A stretch of 64,000 bases of DNA from Palaemon carinicauda (GCF_036898095.1 NC_090736.1:13047873-13111872); one strand, 5' to 3'. Numbered from the stretch's first letter, positions 25,135-38,702 are shown. Notes: generated by a model not told the origin, from the sequence alone. A program made the numbers and translations.

Positions 25135-28100
25135 CTTCTGATGCTTGACTTAACCGCCTGGCCTTCTGAGGCTTGGCTTAACCGCCTGACCTTATGATGC
25201 TTGGCTTTACCGCCTGGCTTATTGCTGCTTGGCTTAACCGCCTGGCCTTCTGATGCTTGGCTTAACCGCCTGGCCTTCTGATGCTTGGCTTAACTGCCTG
25301 GCCTACTGCTGCTTGGCTTAACCGCCTGGCCTTCTGATGCTTGGCTTAACCGCCTGGCCTTCTGATGCTTGGCTTAACCGCCTGGCCTTATGATGCTTGG
25401 CTTAACCGCCTGGCCTTCTGATGCTTGGCTTAACCGCTTGGCCTTCTGATGCTTGGCTTAACTGCCTGGCCTACTGATGCTTGGCTTAACCGCCTGGCCT
25501 TCTGATGCTTGGCTTAACCGCCTGGCCTTCTGATGCTTGGCTTAACCGCCTGGCCTTCTGATGCTTGGCTTAACCGCCTGGCCTTCTCATGCTTGGCTTA
25601 ACCGCCTGGCCTTCTGATGCTTGGCTTAACCGCCTGGCCTTCTGATGCTTGGCTTCACTGCCTGGCCTACTGCTGCTTGGCTTAACCGCCTGGCCTTCTG
25701 ATGCTTGGCTTAACTGCCTGGCCTACTGCTGCTTGGCTTAACCGCCTGGCCTTCTGATGCTTGGCTTAACCGCCTGAACTTCTGATGCTTGGCTTAACCG
25801 CCTGGCCTTATGATGCTTGGCTTTACCGCCTGGCCTATTGCTGCTTGGCTTAACCGCCTGGCCTTCTGATGCTTGGCTTAACCGCCTGGCCTTCTGATGC
25901 TTGGCTTAACCGCCTGGCCTTCTGATGCTTGGCTTAACCGCCTGGCCTTCTGATGCTTGGCTTAACCGCCTGGCCTTCTGATGCTTGGCTTAACCGCCTG
26001 GCCTTCTGATGCTTGGCTTAACCGCCTGGCCTTCTGATGCTTGGCTTAACCGCCTGGCCTTCTGATGCTTGGCTTAACCGCCTGGCCTTATGATGCTTGG
26101 CTTTACCGCCTGGCCTATTGCTGCTTGGCTTAACCGCCTGGCCTTCTGATGCTTGGCTTAACCGCCTGGCCTTCTGATGCTTGGCTTAACCGCCTGGCCT
26201 TATGATGCTTGGCTTAACCGCCTGGCCTTCTGATGCTTGGCTTAACCGCCTGGCCTTCTGATGCTTGGCTTAAACCGCCTGGCCTTATGATGCTTGGCTT
26301 AACCGCCTGGCCTTATTGTGCTTGGCTTAACCGCCTGGCCTTCTGATGCTTGGCTTAACCGCCTGGCCTTCTGATGCTTGGCTTAACTGCCTGGCCTACT
26401 GCTGCTTGGCTTAACCGCCTGGCCTTCTGATGCTTGGCTTAACCGCCTGGCCTCTGATGCTTGGCTTAACCGCCTGGCCTTCTGATGCTTGGCTTAACCG
26501 CCTGGCCTTCAGATGCTTGGCTTAACCGCCTGGCCTTCTGATGCTTGGCTTAACCGCCTGGCCTACTGATGCTTGGCTTAACCGCCTGGCCTTCTGATGC
26601 TTGGCTTAACCGCCTGGCCTTCTGATGCTTGGCTTAACCGCCTGGCCTACTGATGCTTGGCTTAACCGCCTGGCCTTCTGATGCTTGGCTTAACCGCCTG
26701 GCCTTCTGATGCTTGGCTTAACCGCCTGGCCTTCTGATGCTTGGCTTAACCGCCTGGCCTTCTGATGCTTGGCTTAACCGCCTGGCCCACTGATGCTTGG
26801 CTTAACCGCCTGGCCTTATGCTGCTTGGCTTAACCGCCTGGCCTTCTGATGCTTGGCTTAACCGCCTGGCCTTCTGATGCTTGGCTTAACCGCCTGGCCT
26901 TCTGATGCTTGGCTTAACCGCCTGGCCTTCTGATGCTTGGCTTAACCGCCTGGCCTTCTGATGCTTGGCTTAACCGCCTGGCCTTATGATGCTTGGCTTT
27001 ACAGCCTGGCCTATTGCTGCTTGGCTTAACCGCCTGGCCTTCTGATGCTTGGCTTAACCGCCTGGCCTTCTGATGCTTGGCTTAACCGCCTGGCCTTATG
27101 ATGCTTGGCTTAACCGCCTGGCCTTCTGATGCTTGGCTTAACCGCCTGGCCTTCTGATGCTTGGCTTAACCGCCTGGCCTTCTGATGCTTGGCTTAACCG
27201 CCTGGCCTTATGATGCTTGGCTTTACCGCCTGGCCTAATTGCTGCTTGGCTTAACCGCCTGGCCTTCTGATGCTTGGCTTAACCGCCTGGCCTTCTGATG
27301 CTTGGCTTAACCGCCTGGCCTTCTGATGCTTGGCTTAACCGCCTGGCCTTCTGATGCTTGGCTTAACCGCCTGGCCTTATGATGCTTGGCTTACCGCCTG
27401 GCATTCTGATGCTTGGCTTAACCGCCTGGCCTTATGATGCTTGGCTTAACCGCCTGGCCTTCTGATGCTTGGCTTAACCGCCTGGCCTTCTGATGCTTGG
27501 CTTAACCGCCTGGCCTACTGATGCTTGGCTTAACCGCCTGGCCTTCTGATGCTTGGCTTAACCGCCTGGCCTTCTGATGCTTGGCTTAACCGCCTGGCCT
27601 TCTGATGCTTGGCTTAACCGCCTGGCCTTCTGATGCTTGGCTTAACCGCCTGGCCTTCTGATGCTTGGCTTAACCGCCTGGCCTTCTGATGCTTGGCTTA
27701 ACCGCCTGGCCTTATGATGCTTGGCTTAACCGCCTGGCCCATTGCTGCTTGGCTTAACCGCCTGGCCTTCTGATGCTTGGCTTAACCGCCTGGCCTTCTG
27801 ATGCTTGGCTTAACCGCCTGGCCTTATGATGCTTGGCTTAACCACCTGGCCTTCTGATGCTTGGCTTAACCGCCTGGCCTTCTGATGCTTGGCTTAACTG
27901 CCTGGCCTACTACTGCTTGGCTTAACTGCCTGGCCTTCTGATGCTTGGCTTAACCGCCTGGCCTTCTGATGCTTGGCTTAACCGCCTGGCCTATGATGCT
28001 TGGCTTTACCGCCTGGCCTAATGCTGCTTGGCTTAACCGCCTGGCCTTCTGATGCTTGGCTTAACCGCCTGGCCTTATGATGCTTGGCTTAACCGCCTGG

Positions 28101-31100
28101 CCTTCTGATGCTTGGCTTAACCGCCTGGCCTTCTGATGCTTGGCTTAACCGCCTGGCCTTATGATGCTTGGCTTAACCGCCTGGCCTTATGCTGCTTGGC
28201 TTAACCGCCTGGCCTTCTGATGCTTGGCTTAACCGCCTGGCCTTCTGATGCTTGGCTTAACTGCCTGGCCTACTGCTGCTTGGCTTAACCGCCTGGCCTT
28301 CTGATGCTTGGCTTAACCGCCTGGCCTTCTGATGCTTGGCTTAACCGCCTGGCCTTCTGATGCTTGGCTTAACCGCCTGGCCTTCTGATGCTTGGCTTAA
28401 CCGCCTGGCCTTCTGATGCTTGGCTTAACCGCCTGGCCTATATGATGCTTGCCTTAACCGCCTGGCCTTCTGATGCTTGGCTTAACCGCCTGGCTTATTG
28501 CTGCTTGGCTTAACCGCCTGGCCTTCTGATGCTTGGCTTAACCGCCTGGCCTTCTGATGCTTGGCTTAAACGCCTGGCCTTATGAGGCTTGGCTTAACCG
28601 CCTGGTTTACTGATGATTGCCTTAACCGCCTGGCCTTCTGATGCTTGGCTTAACCGCCTGGCTTATTGCTGCTTGGCTTAACCGCCTGGCCTAATAATGC
28701 TTGGTTTAACCGCCTGGCCTTCTGATGCTTGGCTTAACCGCCTGGCCTACTGCTGCTTGGCTTAACCGCCTGGCCTTCTGATGCTTGGCTTAACCGCCTG
28801 GCCTTCTGATGCTTGGCTTAACCGCCTGGCCTTCTGATGCTTGGCTTAACCGCCTGGCCTTCTGCTGCTTGGCTTAACCGCTGGCCTATTGCTGCTTGGC
28901 TTAACCGCCTGGCCTTCTGATGCTTGGCTTAACCGCCTGGCCTTCTGATGCTTGGCTTAACCGCCTGGCCTTCTGATGCTTGGCTTAACCGCCTGGCCTT
29001 ATGATGCTTGGCTTAACCGCCTGGCCTATTGCTGCTTGGCTTAACCGCCTGGCCTATTGCTGCTTGGCTTAACCGCCTGGCCTTCTGATGCTTGGCTTAA
29101 CCGCCTGGCCTTCTGATGCTTGGCTTAACCGCCTGGCCTACTGCTGCTTGGCTTAACCGCCTGGCCTTCTGATGCTTGGCTTAACCGCCTGGCCTTCTGA
29201 TGCTTGGCTTAACCGCCTGGCCTTCTAATGCTTGGCTTACCGCCTGGTATACTGATGCTTGGCTTAACCGCCTGGCCTATACTGATGATTGCCTTAACCG
29301 CCTGGTTACTGATGCTTGCTTAACCGCCTGGCCCACTGATGCTTGGCTTAACCGCCTGGCCTTCTGATGCTTGGCTTAACCGCCTGGCCTTCTGATGCTT
29401 GGCTTAACCGCCTGGCCTTCTGATGCTTGGCTTAACCGCCTGGCCTTCTGATGCTTGGCTTAACCGCCTGGCCTTCTGATGCTTGGCTTAACCGCCTGGC
29501 CTTCTGATGCTTGGCTTAACCACCTGGCCTTATGATGCTTGGCTTACCGCCTGGCCTATTGCTGCTTGGCTTAACCGCCTGGCCTTCTGATGCTTGGCTT
29601 AACCGCCTGGCCTTCTGATGCTTGGCTTAACCGCCTGGCCTTATGATGCTTGGCTTAACCGCCTGGCCTTCTGATGCTTGGCTTAACCGCCTGGCCTTCT
29701 GATGCTTGGCTTAAACGCCTGGCCTTCTGATGCTTGGCTTAAACGCCTGGCCTTATGAGGCTTGGCTTAACCGTCTGGCCTTTGATGCTTGGCTTAACCG
29801 CCTGGCTTTCTGATGCTTGGCTTAACCGCCCAGCTGATTGCTGCTTGGCTTAACCGCCTGGCCTTCTGATGCTTGGCTTAACCGCCTGGCCTTCTGATGC
29901 TTGGCTTAACCGCCTGGCCTTCTGATGCTCGGCTTAACCGCCTGGCCTTCTGATGCTTGGCTTAACCGCCTGGCCTTCTGATGCTTGGCTTTACCGCTTG
30001 GCCTATTGCTGCTTGGCTCAACCGCCTGGCCTTCTGATGCTTGGCTTAACCGCCTGGCCTTCTGATGCTTGGCTTAACCGCCTGGCCTTATGATGCTTGG
30101 CTTAACCGCCTGGCCTTCTGATGCTTGGCTTAACCGCCTGGCCTTCTGAGGCTTGGCTTAACCGCCTGGCCTTCTGATGCTTGGCTTAACCGCCTGGCCT
30201 TATGATGCTTGGCTTTACCGCCTGGCCTATTGCTGCTTGGCTTAACCGCCTGGCCTTCTGATGCTTGGCTTAACCGCCTGGCCTTCTGATGCTTGGCTTA
30301 ACCGCCTGGCCTTCTGATGCTTGGCTTAACCGCCTGGCCTTATGATGCTTGGCTTAACCGCCTGACCTTCTGATGCTTGGCTTAACCGCCTGGCCTTATG
30401 ATGCTTGGCTTTACCGCCTGGCCTTCTGATGCTTGGCTTAACCGCCTGGCCTTCTGATGCTTGGCTTAACCGCCTGGCCTTCTGATGCTTGGCTTAACCG
30501 CCTGGCCTACTGCTGCTTGGCTTAACCGCCTGGCCTTCTGATGCTTGGCTTAACCGCCTGGCCTTCTGATGCTTGGCTTAACCGCCTGGCCTTCTGATGC
30601 TTGGCTTAACCGCCTGGCCTTCTGATGCTTGGCTTAACCGCTGGCCTTCTGATGCTTGGCTTAACAGCCTGGCCTTCTGATGCTTGGCTTAACCGCCTGG
30701 CCTTCTGATGCTTGGCTTACCGCCTGGCCTATTGATGCTTGGCTTAACCGCCTGGCCTTCTGATGCTTGGCTTAACCGCCTGGCCTTCTGATGCTTGGCT
30801 TAACCGCCTGGCCTTATGATGCTTGGCTTAACCGCCTGGCCTTCTGATGCTTGGCTTAACCGCCTGGCCTTCTGATGCTTGGCTTAACTGCCTGGCCTAC
30901 TACTGCTTGGCTTAACCGCCTGGCCTTCTGATGCTTGGCTTAACCGCCTGGCCTTCTGATGCTTGGCTTAACCGCCTGGCCTTCTGATGCTTGGCTTAAC
31001 CGCCTGGCCTTCTTATGCTTGGCTTAACCGCCTGGCCTTATGATGCTTGGCTTTACCGCCTGGCCTATTGCTGCTTGGCTTAACCGCCTGGCCTTCTGAT

Positions 31101-34100
31101 GCTTGGCTTAACCGCCTGGCCTTCTGATGCTTGGCTTAACCGCCTGGCCTTCTGATGCTTGGCTTAACCGCCTGGCCTTCTGATGCTTGGCTTAACCGCC
31201 TGGCCTTATGATGCTTGGCTTTACCGCCTGGCTTATTGCTGCTTGGCTTAACCGCCTGGCCTTCTGATGCTTGGCTTAACCGCCTGGCCTACTGCTGCTT
31301 GGCTTAACCGCCTGGCCTTCTGATGCTTGGCTTAACCGCCTGGCCTTCTGATGCTTGGCTTAACCGCCTGGCCTTCTGATGCTTGGCTTAACCGCCTGGC
31401 CTTCTGATGCTTGGCTTAACCGCCTGGCCTTCTGATGCTTGGCTTAACCGCCTGGCCTTTTGATGCTTGGCTTAACCGCCTGGCCTTCTGATGCTTGGCT
31501 TAACCGCCTGGCCTTCTGATGCTTGGCTTTACCGCCTGGCCTATTGCTGCTTGGCTTAACCGCCTGGCCTTCTGATGCTTGGCTTAACCGCCTGGCCTTC
31601 TGATGCTTGGCTTAACCGCCTGGCCTTCTGATGCTTGGCTTAACCGCCTGGCCTTCTGATGCTTGGCTTAAACGCCAGGCCTTATGAGACTTGGCTTAAC
31701 CGCCTGGCCTTTTGATGCGTGGCTTAACCACCTGGCCTTCTGATGCTTGGCTTAACCGCCTGGCCTTCTGATGCTTGGCTTAACCGCCTGGTATACTGAT
31801 GATTGCCTTGACCGCCTGGCCCACTGATGCTTGTCTTAACCGCCTGGCTTATTGCTGCTTGGCTTAACCACCTGGCCTTCTGATGCTTGGCTTAACTGCC
31901 TGGCCTTCTGATGCTTGGCTTAAACGCCTGGCCTTTTGATGCTTGGCTTAACCGCCTGGCCTTCTGATGCTTGGCTTAACCGCCCAGCTTATTGCTGCTT
32001 GGCTTAACCGCCTGGCCTTCTGATGCTTGGCTTAACCGCCTGGCCTTCTGATGCTTGGCTTAACCGCCTGGCCCACTGATGCTTGGCTTAACTGCCTGGC
32101 CTTCTGATGCTCGGCTTAACCGCCTGGCCTTCTGATGCTTGGCTTAACCGCCTGGCCTTATGATGCTTGGCTTTACCGCCTGGCCTATTGCTGCTTGGCT
32201 TAACCGCCTGGCCTTCTGATGCTTGGCTTAACCGCCTGGCCTTCTGATGCTTGGCTTAACCGCCTGGCCTTATGATGCTTGGCTTAACCGCCTGGCCTTC
32301 TGATGCTTGGCTTAACCGCCTGGCCTTATGATGCTTGGCTTTACCGTCTGGCCTTCTGATGCTTGGCTTAACCGCCTGGCCTTATGATGCTTGGCTTAAC
32401 CGCCTGGCCTTCTGATGCTTCGCTTAACCGCCTGGCCTTCTGATGCTTGGCTTAACTGCCTGGCCTACTGCTGCTTGGCTTAACCGCCTGGCCCACTGCT
32501 GCTTGGCTTAACCGCCTGGCCTTCTGATGCTTGGCTCAACCGCCTGGCCTTCTGATGCTTGGCTTAACTGCCTGGCCTTCTGATGCTTGGCTTAACCGCC
32601 TGGCCTTCTGATGCTTGGCTTAACCGCCTGGCCTTCTGATGCTTGGCTTAACCGCCTGGCCTTATGATGCTTGGCTTTACCGCCTGGCCTATTGCTGCTT
32701 GGCTTAACCACCTGGCCTTCTGATGCTTGGCTCAACCGCCTGGCCTTCTGATGCTTGGCTTAACCGCCTGGCCTTATGATGCTTGGCTTAACCGCCTGGC
32801 CTTCTGATGCTTGGCTTAACAGCCTGGCCTTCTGATGCTTGGCTTAACTGCCTGGCCTACTGCTGCTTGGCTTAACCGCCTGGCCTACTGCTGCTTGGCT
32901 TAACCGCCTGGCCTTCTGATGCTTGGCTCAACCGCCTGGTCTTCTGATGCTTGGCTTAACTGCCTGGCCTTCTGATGCTTGGCTTAACCGCCTGGCCTTC
33001 TGATGCTTGGCTTAACCGCCTGGCCTTCTGATACTTGGCTTAACCGCCTGGCCTTATGATGCTTGGCTTTACCGCCTGGCCTATTGCTGCTTGGCTTAAC
33101 CGCCTGGCCTTCTGATGCTTGGCTTAACTGCCTGGCCTTCTGATGCTTGGCTTAACCGCCTGGCCTTATGATGCTTGGCTTAACCGCCTGGCCTTCTGAT
33201 GCTTGGCTTAACCGCCTGGCCTTATGATGCTTGGATTTACCGTCTGGCCTTCTGATGCTTGGCTTAACCGCCTGGCCTTCTGATGCTTGGCTTAACCGCC
33301 TGAACTTCTGATGCTTGGCTTAACCGCCTGGCCTTCTGATGCTTGGCTTAACCGACTGGCCTTCTGATGCTTGGCTTAACCGCCTGGCCTTCTGATGCTT
33401 GGCTTAACTGCCTGGCCTACTAATGCTTGGCTTAACTGCCTGGCGTTCTGATGCTTGGCTTAACCGCCTGGCCTTCTGATGCTTGGCTTAACCGCCTGGC
33501 CTTCTGATGCTTGGCTTAACCTCCTGGCCTTATGATGCTAGGCTTTACCGCCTGGCCTATTGCTGCTTGGCTTAACCGCCTGGCCTTCTGATGCTTGGCT
33601 TAACCGCCTGGCCTTCTGATGCTTGGCTTAACCGCCTGGCCTTCTGATGCTTGGCTTAACCGCCTGGCCTTATGATGCTTGGCTTTACCGCCTGGCTTAT
33701 TGCTGCTTGGCTTAACCGCCTGGCCTTCTGATGCTTGGCTTAACCGCCTGGCCTTCTGATGCTTGGCTTAACTGCCTGGCCTACTGCTGCTTGGCTTAAC
33801 CGCCTGGCCTTCTGATGCTTGGCTTAACCGCCTGGCCTTCTGATGCTTGGCTTAACCGCCTGGCCTTCTGATGCTTGGCTTAACCGCCTGGCCTCCTGAT
33901 GCTTGGCTTAACCGCCTGGCCTTCTGATGCTTGGCTTAACCGCCTGGCTTATTGCTGCTTGGCTTAACCACCTGGCCTTCTGATGCTTGGCTTAACCGCC
34001 TGGCTTAATGATGCTTGGCTTAACTGCCTGGCCTACTGATGCTTGGCTTAACCGCCTGGCGTACTGATGCTCTGCTTGACTGCCTGTCATACTGCTGCTT

Positions 34101-36222
34101 GGCTTAACCGCTTGGCTTACTGATGCTTGGCTTAACCGCCAGGCTTACTGATGCTTGGCCTAACCGCCTGGCTTACTGATGCTTGGCCTAACCGCCTATC
34201 TTACTGATGCTTGGCTTAACTGCCTGGCTTATTTCTGCTTGGCTTAACCGACTGGCCTACTGCTTATTGGCTTAACTGCCTGGCCTACTGCTGCTTGGCT
34301 TAACCGCCTGGCCTTCTGATGCTTGGCTTAACCACTTGGCTTACTGATGCTTGGCTCAACCACCTGGCTTACTGATGCTTGGCTTAAACGCCTGGCTTAC
34401 TGCTGCTTGGCTTAAACGTCTGGTTTATTGCTGCTGAGCTTAACCGCCTGGCCTTCTGATGCTTGGCTTAACCGCCTGGCCTACTGCTGCTTGGCTTAAC
34501 CGCCTGGCCTACTGCTGCTTGGCTTAACCGCCTGGCTTATTGCTGCTTAGCTTAACCGCCTGGCCTACTGCTGCTTGGCTTAACTGCCTGGCTTCCTGAT
34601 GCTTGGCTTGACCACCTGGCTTACTGCTGCTTGGCTTGACCGCCTGGCTTACTTCTGCTTGGCTTACCCGCCTGGCTTAATGCTACTTGGCTTAACCGCC
34701 TGGCCTTCTGATGCTTGGCTTAACCGCCTGGCTTCCTTATGCTTGGCTTGACCGCCTGGCTTACTGCTGCTTGGCTTGACCGCCTGGCCTACTGCTGATT
34801 GGGTTAATCGCCTGGCCTACTACTGCTTGGCCTAATCGCCTGGCTTCCTGATGCTTGGCTTGACCGCCTGGCTTACTGCTGCTTGGCTTAACCACCTGGC
34901 TTAATGCTACTTGGCTTAACCGCCTGGCCTACTGCTGCTGGGCTAACCGCCTGGCTTCCTGATGCTTGGCTTGACCGCCTGGTTTCCTGATGATTGGCTT
35001 GACCGCCTGGCTTACTGCTGCTTGGCTTAACCGCCTGGATTAATGCGACTTGGCTTAACCGCCTGGCCTACTGCTGCTTGGCTTAACCGCCTGGCTTACT
35101 GCTGCTTGGCTTGACAGCCTGGCCTTCTGATGCTTGGCTTGACCGCCTGGTTTACTGCTGCTTGGCTAAATCGCCGGGCTTAATGCTACTTGGCTTAACC
35201 GCCTGGCCTACTGCGTCATGGCTTAACTGCCTGACTTCCTGATGCTTGGCTTGACCGCCTGGCTCATTGATGCTTGGCTTAACCGACTGGCCTACTGATG
35301 TTTGGCCTGACCGCCTGGCTTACTGCTGCTTGGCTTAACCGCCTGGCTTACTGATGCTTGACTTAACCGCCTGGCTTACTGATGCTTGGCTTGACCACTT
35401 GCTTACTGCTGCGTGGCTTAACCATCTGGCCTTCTGATGCTGTGCTTAACCACCTGGCTTACTGATGCTTGGCTTAACCGCCTGGCCTACTGCTGCTTGG
35501 CTTAACCGCCTGGCTTAATGCTGCTTGGCTTAACCGCCTGGCTTACTGATGCTTGAAATCACCACCTGGCTTACTGATATTTGGCTTAACCGCCTTGCTT
35601 ATTGATGCTTGGCTTAATCGCCTGGCTTATTTCTGCTTGGCTTGACCACCTGGCTTACTGCTGCTTGGCTTAACCACTGGCTTACTGATGCTTGGCTGAA
35701 CTGCCTGGTTTACTGATGCTTGGCTTAAATCCCTGGCTTACTGATGCTTGGCTTAACCGCCTAGCTTATTGCTGCTTGGCTTAACCGCCTGGCCTTCTGA
35801 TGCTTGGCTTAACCACCTGGCCTACTGCTGCTTGGCTTAATCACCTGGCCTTCTGATGCTTGGCTTAACCGCCTGGCTTATTGCTGCTTGGCTTAACCGC
35901 CTGGCCTCCTGATACTTGGCTTAACCACCTGTCCTTCTGATGCTTGGCTTAACCGCCTGGCCTTCTGATGCTTGGCTTAACCACCTGTCCTTCTGATGCT
36001 TGGCTTAACCGCCTGGCCTACTGATGCTTGGCTTAATCTCCTGACCTTCTGATGCTTGGCTTAACCACCTGTCCTTCTGATGCTTGGCTTAACCACCTGT
36101 CCTTCTGATGCTTGGCTTAATCGCCTGGCCTTCTGATGCTTGGCTTAACCACCTGTCCTTCTGATGCTTGGCTTAACCGCCTGTCTTTCTGATGCTTGGC
36201 TTAACCGCCTGGCCTACTGCTG

Positions 36223-36690
36223 AAGTCTGAATCTCGATGGAAATAACAGTTAAAATCAACAAGAATTAAATAAAGGGGCGAAACAATAGAAAGATGAGAT
36301 GTATAGGCCTAACAGATGCTGAAAAACAGAATGAGACACTGTTAATTGGGTCAAAAGTTCATGGGAACATACGTAACGTTGATTATACTAGTGTCAATCA
36401 TTCCATCCCTTGAGTAGGTCTAGCTCAACGGGTTCCCTTCCCGGTCTCTTGACTTACAGCTAAATTGTTGTTTTTAATATCTTCATAAACTTTTCCCCAA
36501 AGGAACTACCCTCTAAGTGTACATATACCTAACTGTTTTCATATAAAACTGACCCATAAACATCTTTTTGTCATAGAGGTATGGGGTATCACATATCTTT
36601 ATTGAATATATAGTCTTGAAACTAAAATGGTCATTAAATAATTACAATTCCCAATGAAATATACATTTCATAAACTATTTCATAAAATAT
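36223..36690. other. Unique sequence right of the satellite
   Basis: AT-rich single-copy-looking DNA between the array end and the AT microsatellite. No convincing ORF, splice structure or RNA gene was seen. Confidence 0.6.
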
Positions 36691-36695
36691 ATTTA

Positions 36696-37090
<395 letters not shown>

Positions 37091-37196
37091 TCAGGGAACA
37101 GAATGCTAGCCGGTCCATTTGTTCGAGATGGAGGACGTGAAGAAAGTGGTCTTTGTGTATATAATAAAAAGGAGGACCCACCAAATAACAATAAAA

Positions 37197-37197
<1 letters not shown>

Positions 37198-37231
<34 letters not shown>
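37198..37231. repeat. AAT microsatellite
   Basis: About eleven TAA units, lying directly beside the 3' end of the Penelope-like element. Confidence 0.9.
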
Positions 37232-37232
<1 letters not shown>

Positions 37233-37261
37233 TCGTGGTAGGAGACCCTCTTTTAGGCAGG

Positions 37262-37345
37262 TTGAGTTAAAAGTAATGGCTGCATCGGCAGAGTTTATTT
37301 TCTTATCCAATTTTTCTATTTTCCGGATAATTCTCTTCTCCAGAG
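37262..37345 (+). repeat. Inverted repeat arm, left (Penelope-like element end)
   Basis: An 84-bp sequence beginning TTGAGTTAAAAG. Its reverse complement is found at 38686-38771 with about three mismatches and a 2-base change in an A run. The two arms bracket the element. Confidence 0.9.
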
Positions 37346-37466
37346 CGCTGCAATCAGCCAGCAGACTTGAAAAATTCATCAGTCGGGTGAATGACAAAAT
37401 CGGGAAGACTTTTCAAGTATATTCTCACAAAATACAAGTAAAACTTTTGGTACAAAATAGTAAAAA

Positions 37467-37510
37467 CTACGACGCGTTTCGAGGATAAGTCCTTCCTCTT
37501 CTTCAGGTAG
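37467..37510 (-). ncRNA. Hammerhead-ribozyme-like motif in the Penelope-like element
   Basis: Read on the minus strand: stem I CTAC (37510-37507), core CTGAAGA (37506-37500), one extra A, stem II GAGGA, 8-nt loop, TCCTC, then GAA, stem III ACGCGT, cleavage-site C (37471), stem I GTAG (37470-37467). Stems I and II pair perfectly. Stem III is only two pairs, as in the minimal type I hammerheads known from Penelope-like elements. The unpaired A between core and stem II departs from consensus and may weaken activity. Confidence 0.6.
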
Positions 37511-37560
37511 AGAGTGAGGTGGATGCTGCAGTCGGGTGGTATTTATACTCAGGATTAGGA

Positions 37561-38702
37561 TTACAAGTGAAAGGGCTGGAATTTTCTTTGGTTTTCATTG
37601 GTTGATCGGAGCTGATATGGTATGGTGCCTGGTGTACGATGATCTCGGCCGGGAATACCAGTCTGTGACGTCATCGGGGGACCTGAGTTTTGATTGGCTG
37701 AGGCGCGCTCTGAGCCAGCCAGGCTGCTCTCCCGCTCAGAAAAGTGTCCCACGTGGCTGAGATCATTTCCTACTTCGGCGTCAAAATTCGGGTTTCTTGA
37801 TGTATCAATACGACGGCTTGATGGTAACAAAAACATCTCTTGGGTCGTATTAAGGGTGGGTTTATCTCGCTGTATCAGTAGAGCTTCTAGGATGCGTAGA
37901 CGTCGACCATCTGGGGCGCTACCAATAATCTTGGTGTTACTGACAATATCAGCTCGACAAATAGGGGTGTTATGTCTTTGTAGGGCATGATTCTTTATAG
38001 CCCCTTGCTGTACGTGGCAAGAAATTCTCTTGGAAAGACGCATAGTTGTCATGCCAATATAATTTCCGGGACAACCACGGATAGGGCATTGATATGCATA
38101 GACAACATTCGTCTTCTTTAAGAAATCCTGCTCTGGGGGCGCTGGGTTATTCCTCATAATAAGGCTTTTCGTCTTGGCCGTTTGGTAATATATAATGAAG
38201 TCCAATTTCTGGGTGTCTTCAGTAGGGGATACATTATTCTTGATGATTTATTTCATTGCCTTCTCGTCTCGCAGGTAATTCGGATGCATATGTCCTTTGT
38301 AAAATAGCTTGATGTTATTGCTACTGTCGATTCTCTCGGCGGGGTCGGGTTCGTACCACTTGTCTACTGCTTTCCTGACTTCCTTTTGGACGTGCTTATT
38401 GGAGAATCCATTGTTGACAAGTACTTGGGATATTCGGTCCAGTTCCTTGTGTGTGTCGCACCAGGTGGAACAGTGCGACAAGGCCCTCCTGACGTAAGCC
38501 TTGATGGTAGAACTCTTATATCGGGTGGGGCACTCACTGTCTCCATTCAAGCACATGCCTAGGTTTGTGGGCTTGGTATACACTGTGGTCCGAAATCCAT
38601 TCTCCGTCGAGGTGACTAGGACATCCAGGAACGGGAGGCGATTATCTTGGCTGTGTTCGAGGGTGAAACGGAGTACACTATGGTCCTCTAGAGAAGAGAA
38701 TT
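37561..38702 (-). pseudogene. Penelope-like RT C-terminus and GIY-YIG endonuclease, one in-frame stop
   Basis: One continuous reading frame on the minus strand from about 38702 to 37561, broken only by TAA at 38250-38248. The upstream part (start LPFLDVLV, then YTKPTN and a basic helical region rich in H, R and K) is the RT thumb/linker typical of Penelope-like elements. The downstream part holds the GIY-YIG nuclease: VYAY then YIG, an Arg in LSKR, a downstream His, Glu in ILEALL and Asn in TLN, so the expected catalytic positions are all present. The frame on both sides of the stop is the same, so a single substitution explains it. The first codon after the arm is not an ATG, which fits 5' truncation. 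Confidence 0.85.

Larger units (their letters stand above)
8158..36222 (+). repeat. 28-bp satellite array, main block
   Basis: About 1,000 further head-to-tail units of the same 28-bp repeat. The unit type with CCTACTGCTG becomes common from about 9,870 onward, and a GGCTTTACC variant is common to about 34 kb. From ~25.9 to 33.9 kb the units are mostly the CCTTCTGATG type. From ~34.0 kb to the end they are increasingly diverged (TTACTG, TTGACC, CACCTG variants), as expected at an array edge. The array ends at about 36222. No gene, spacer sequence or transposon insertion was seen inside this block. Confidence 0.97.

Noticed and set aside
2147..36222. The 28-bp array as a CRISPR array
   Set aside because: Units follow one another without any spacers, the setting is eukaryotic, and no cas-like genes are present.
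2147..36222. The 28-bp array as a coding repeat (for example a silk- or mucin-like protein)
   Set aside because: 28 is not a multiple of 3, and TAA or TGA (or TTA on the other strand) falls in each frame every few units, so no long frame survives.
37536..37990. Plus-strand ORFs across the Penelope-like element
   Set aside because: Antisense shadows of the GIY-YIG frame, which is recognisable on the minus strand.
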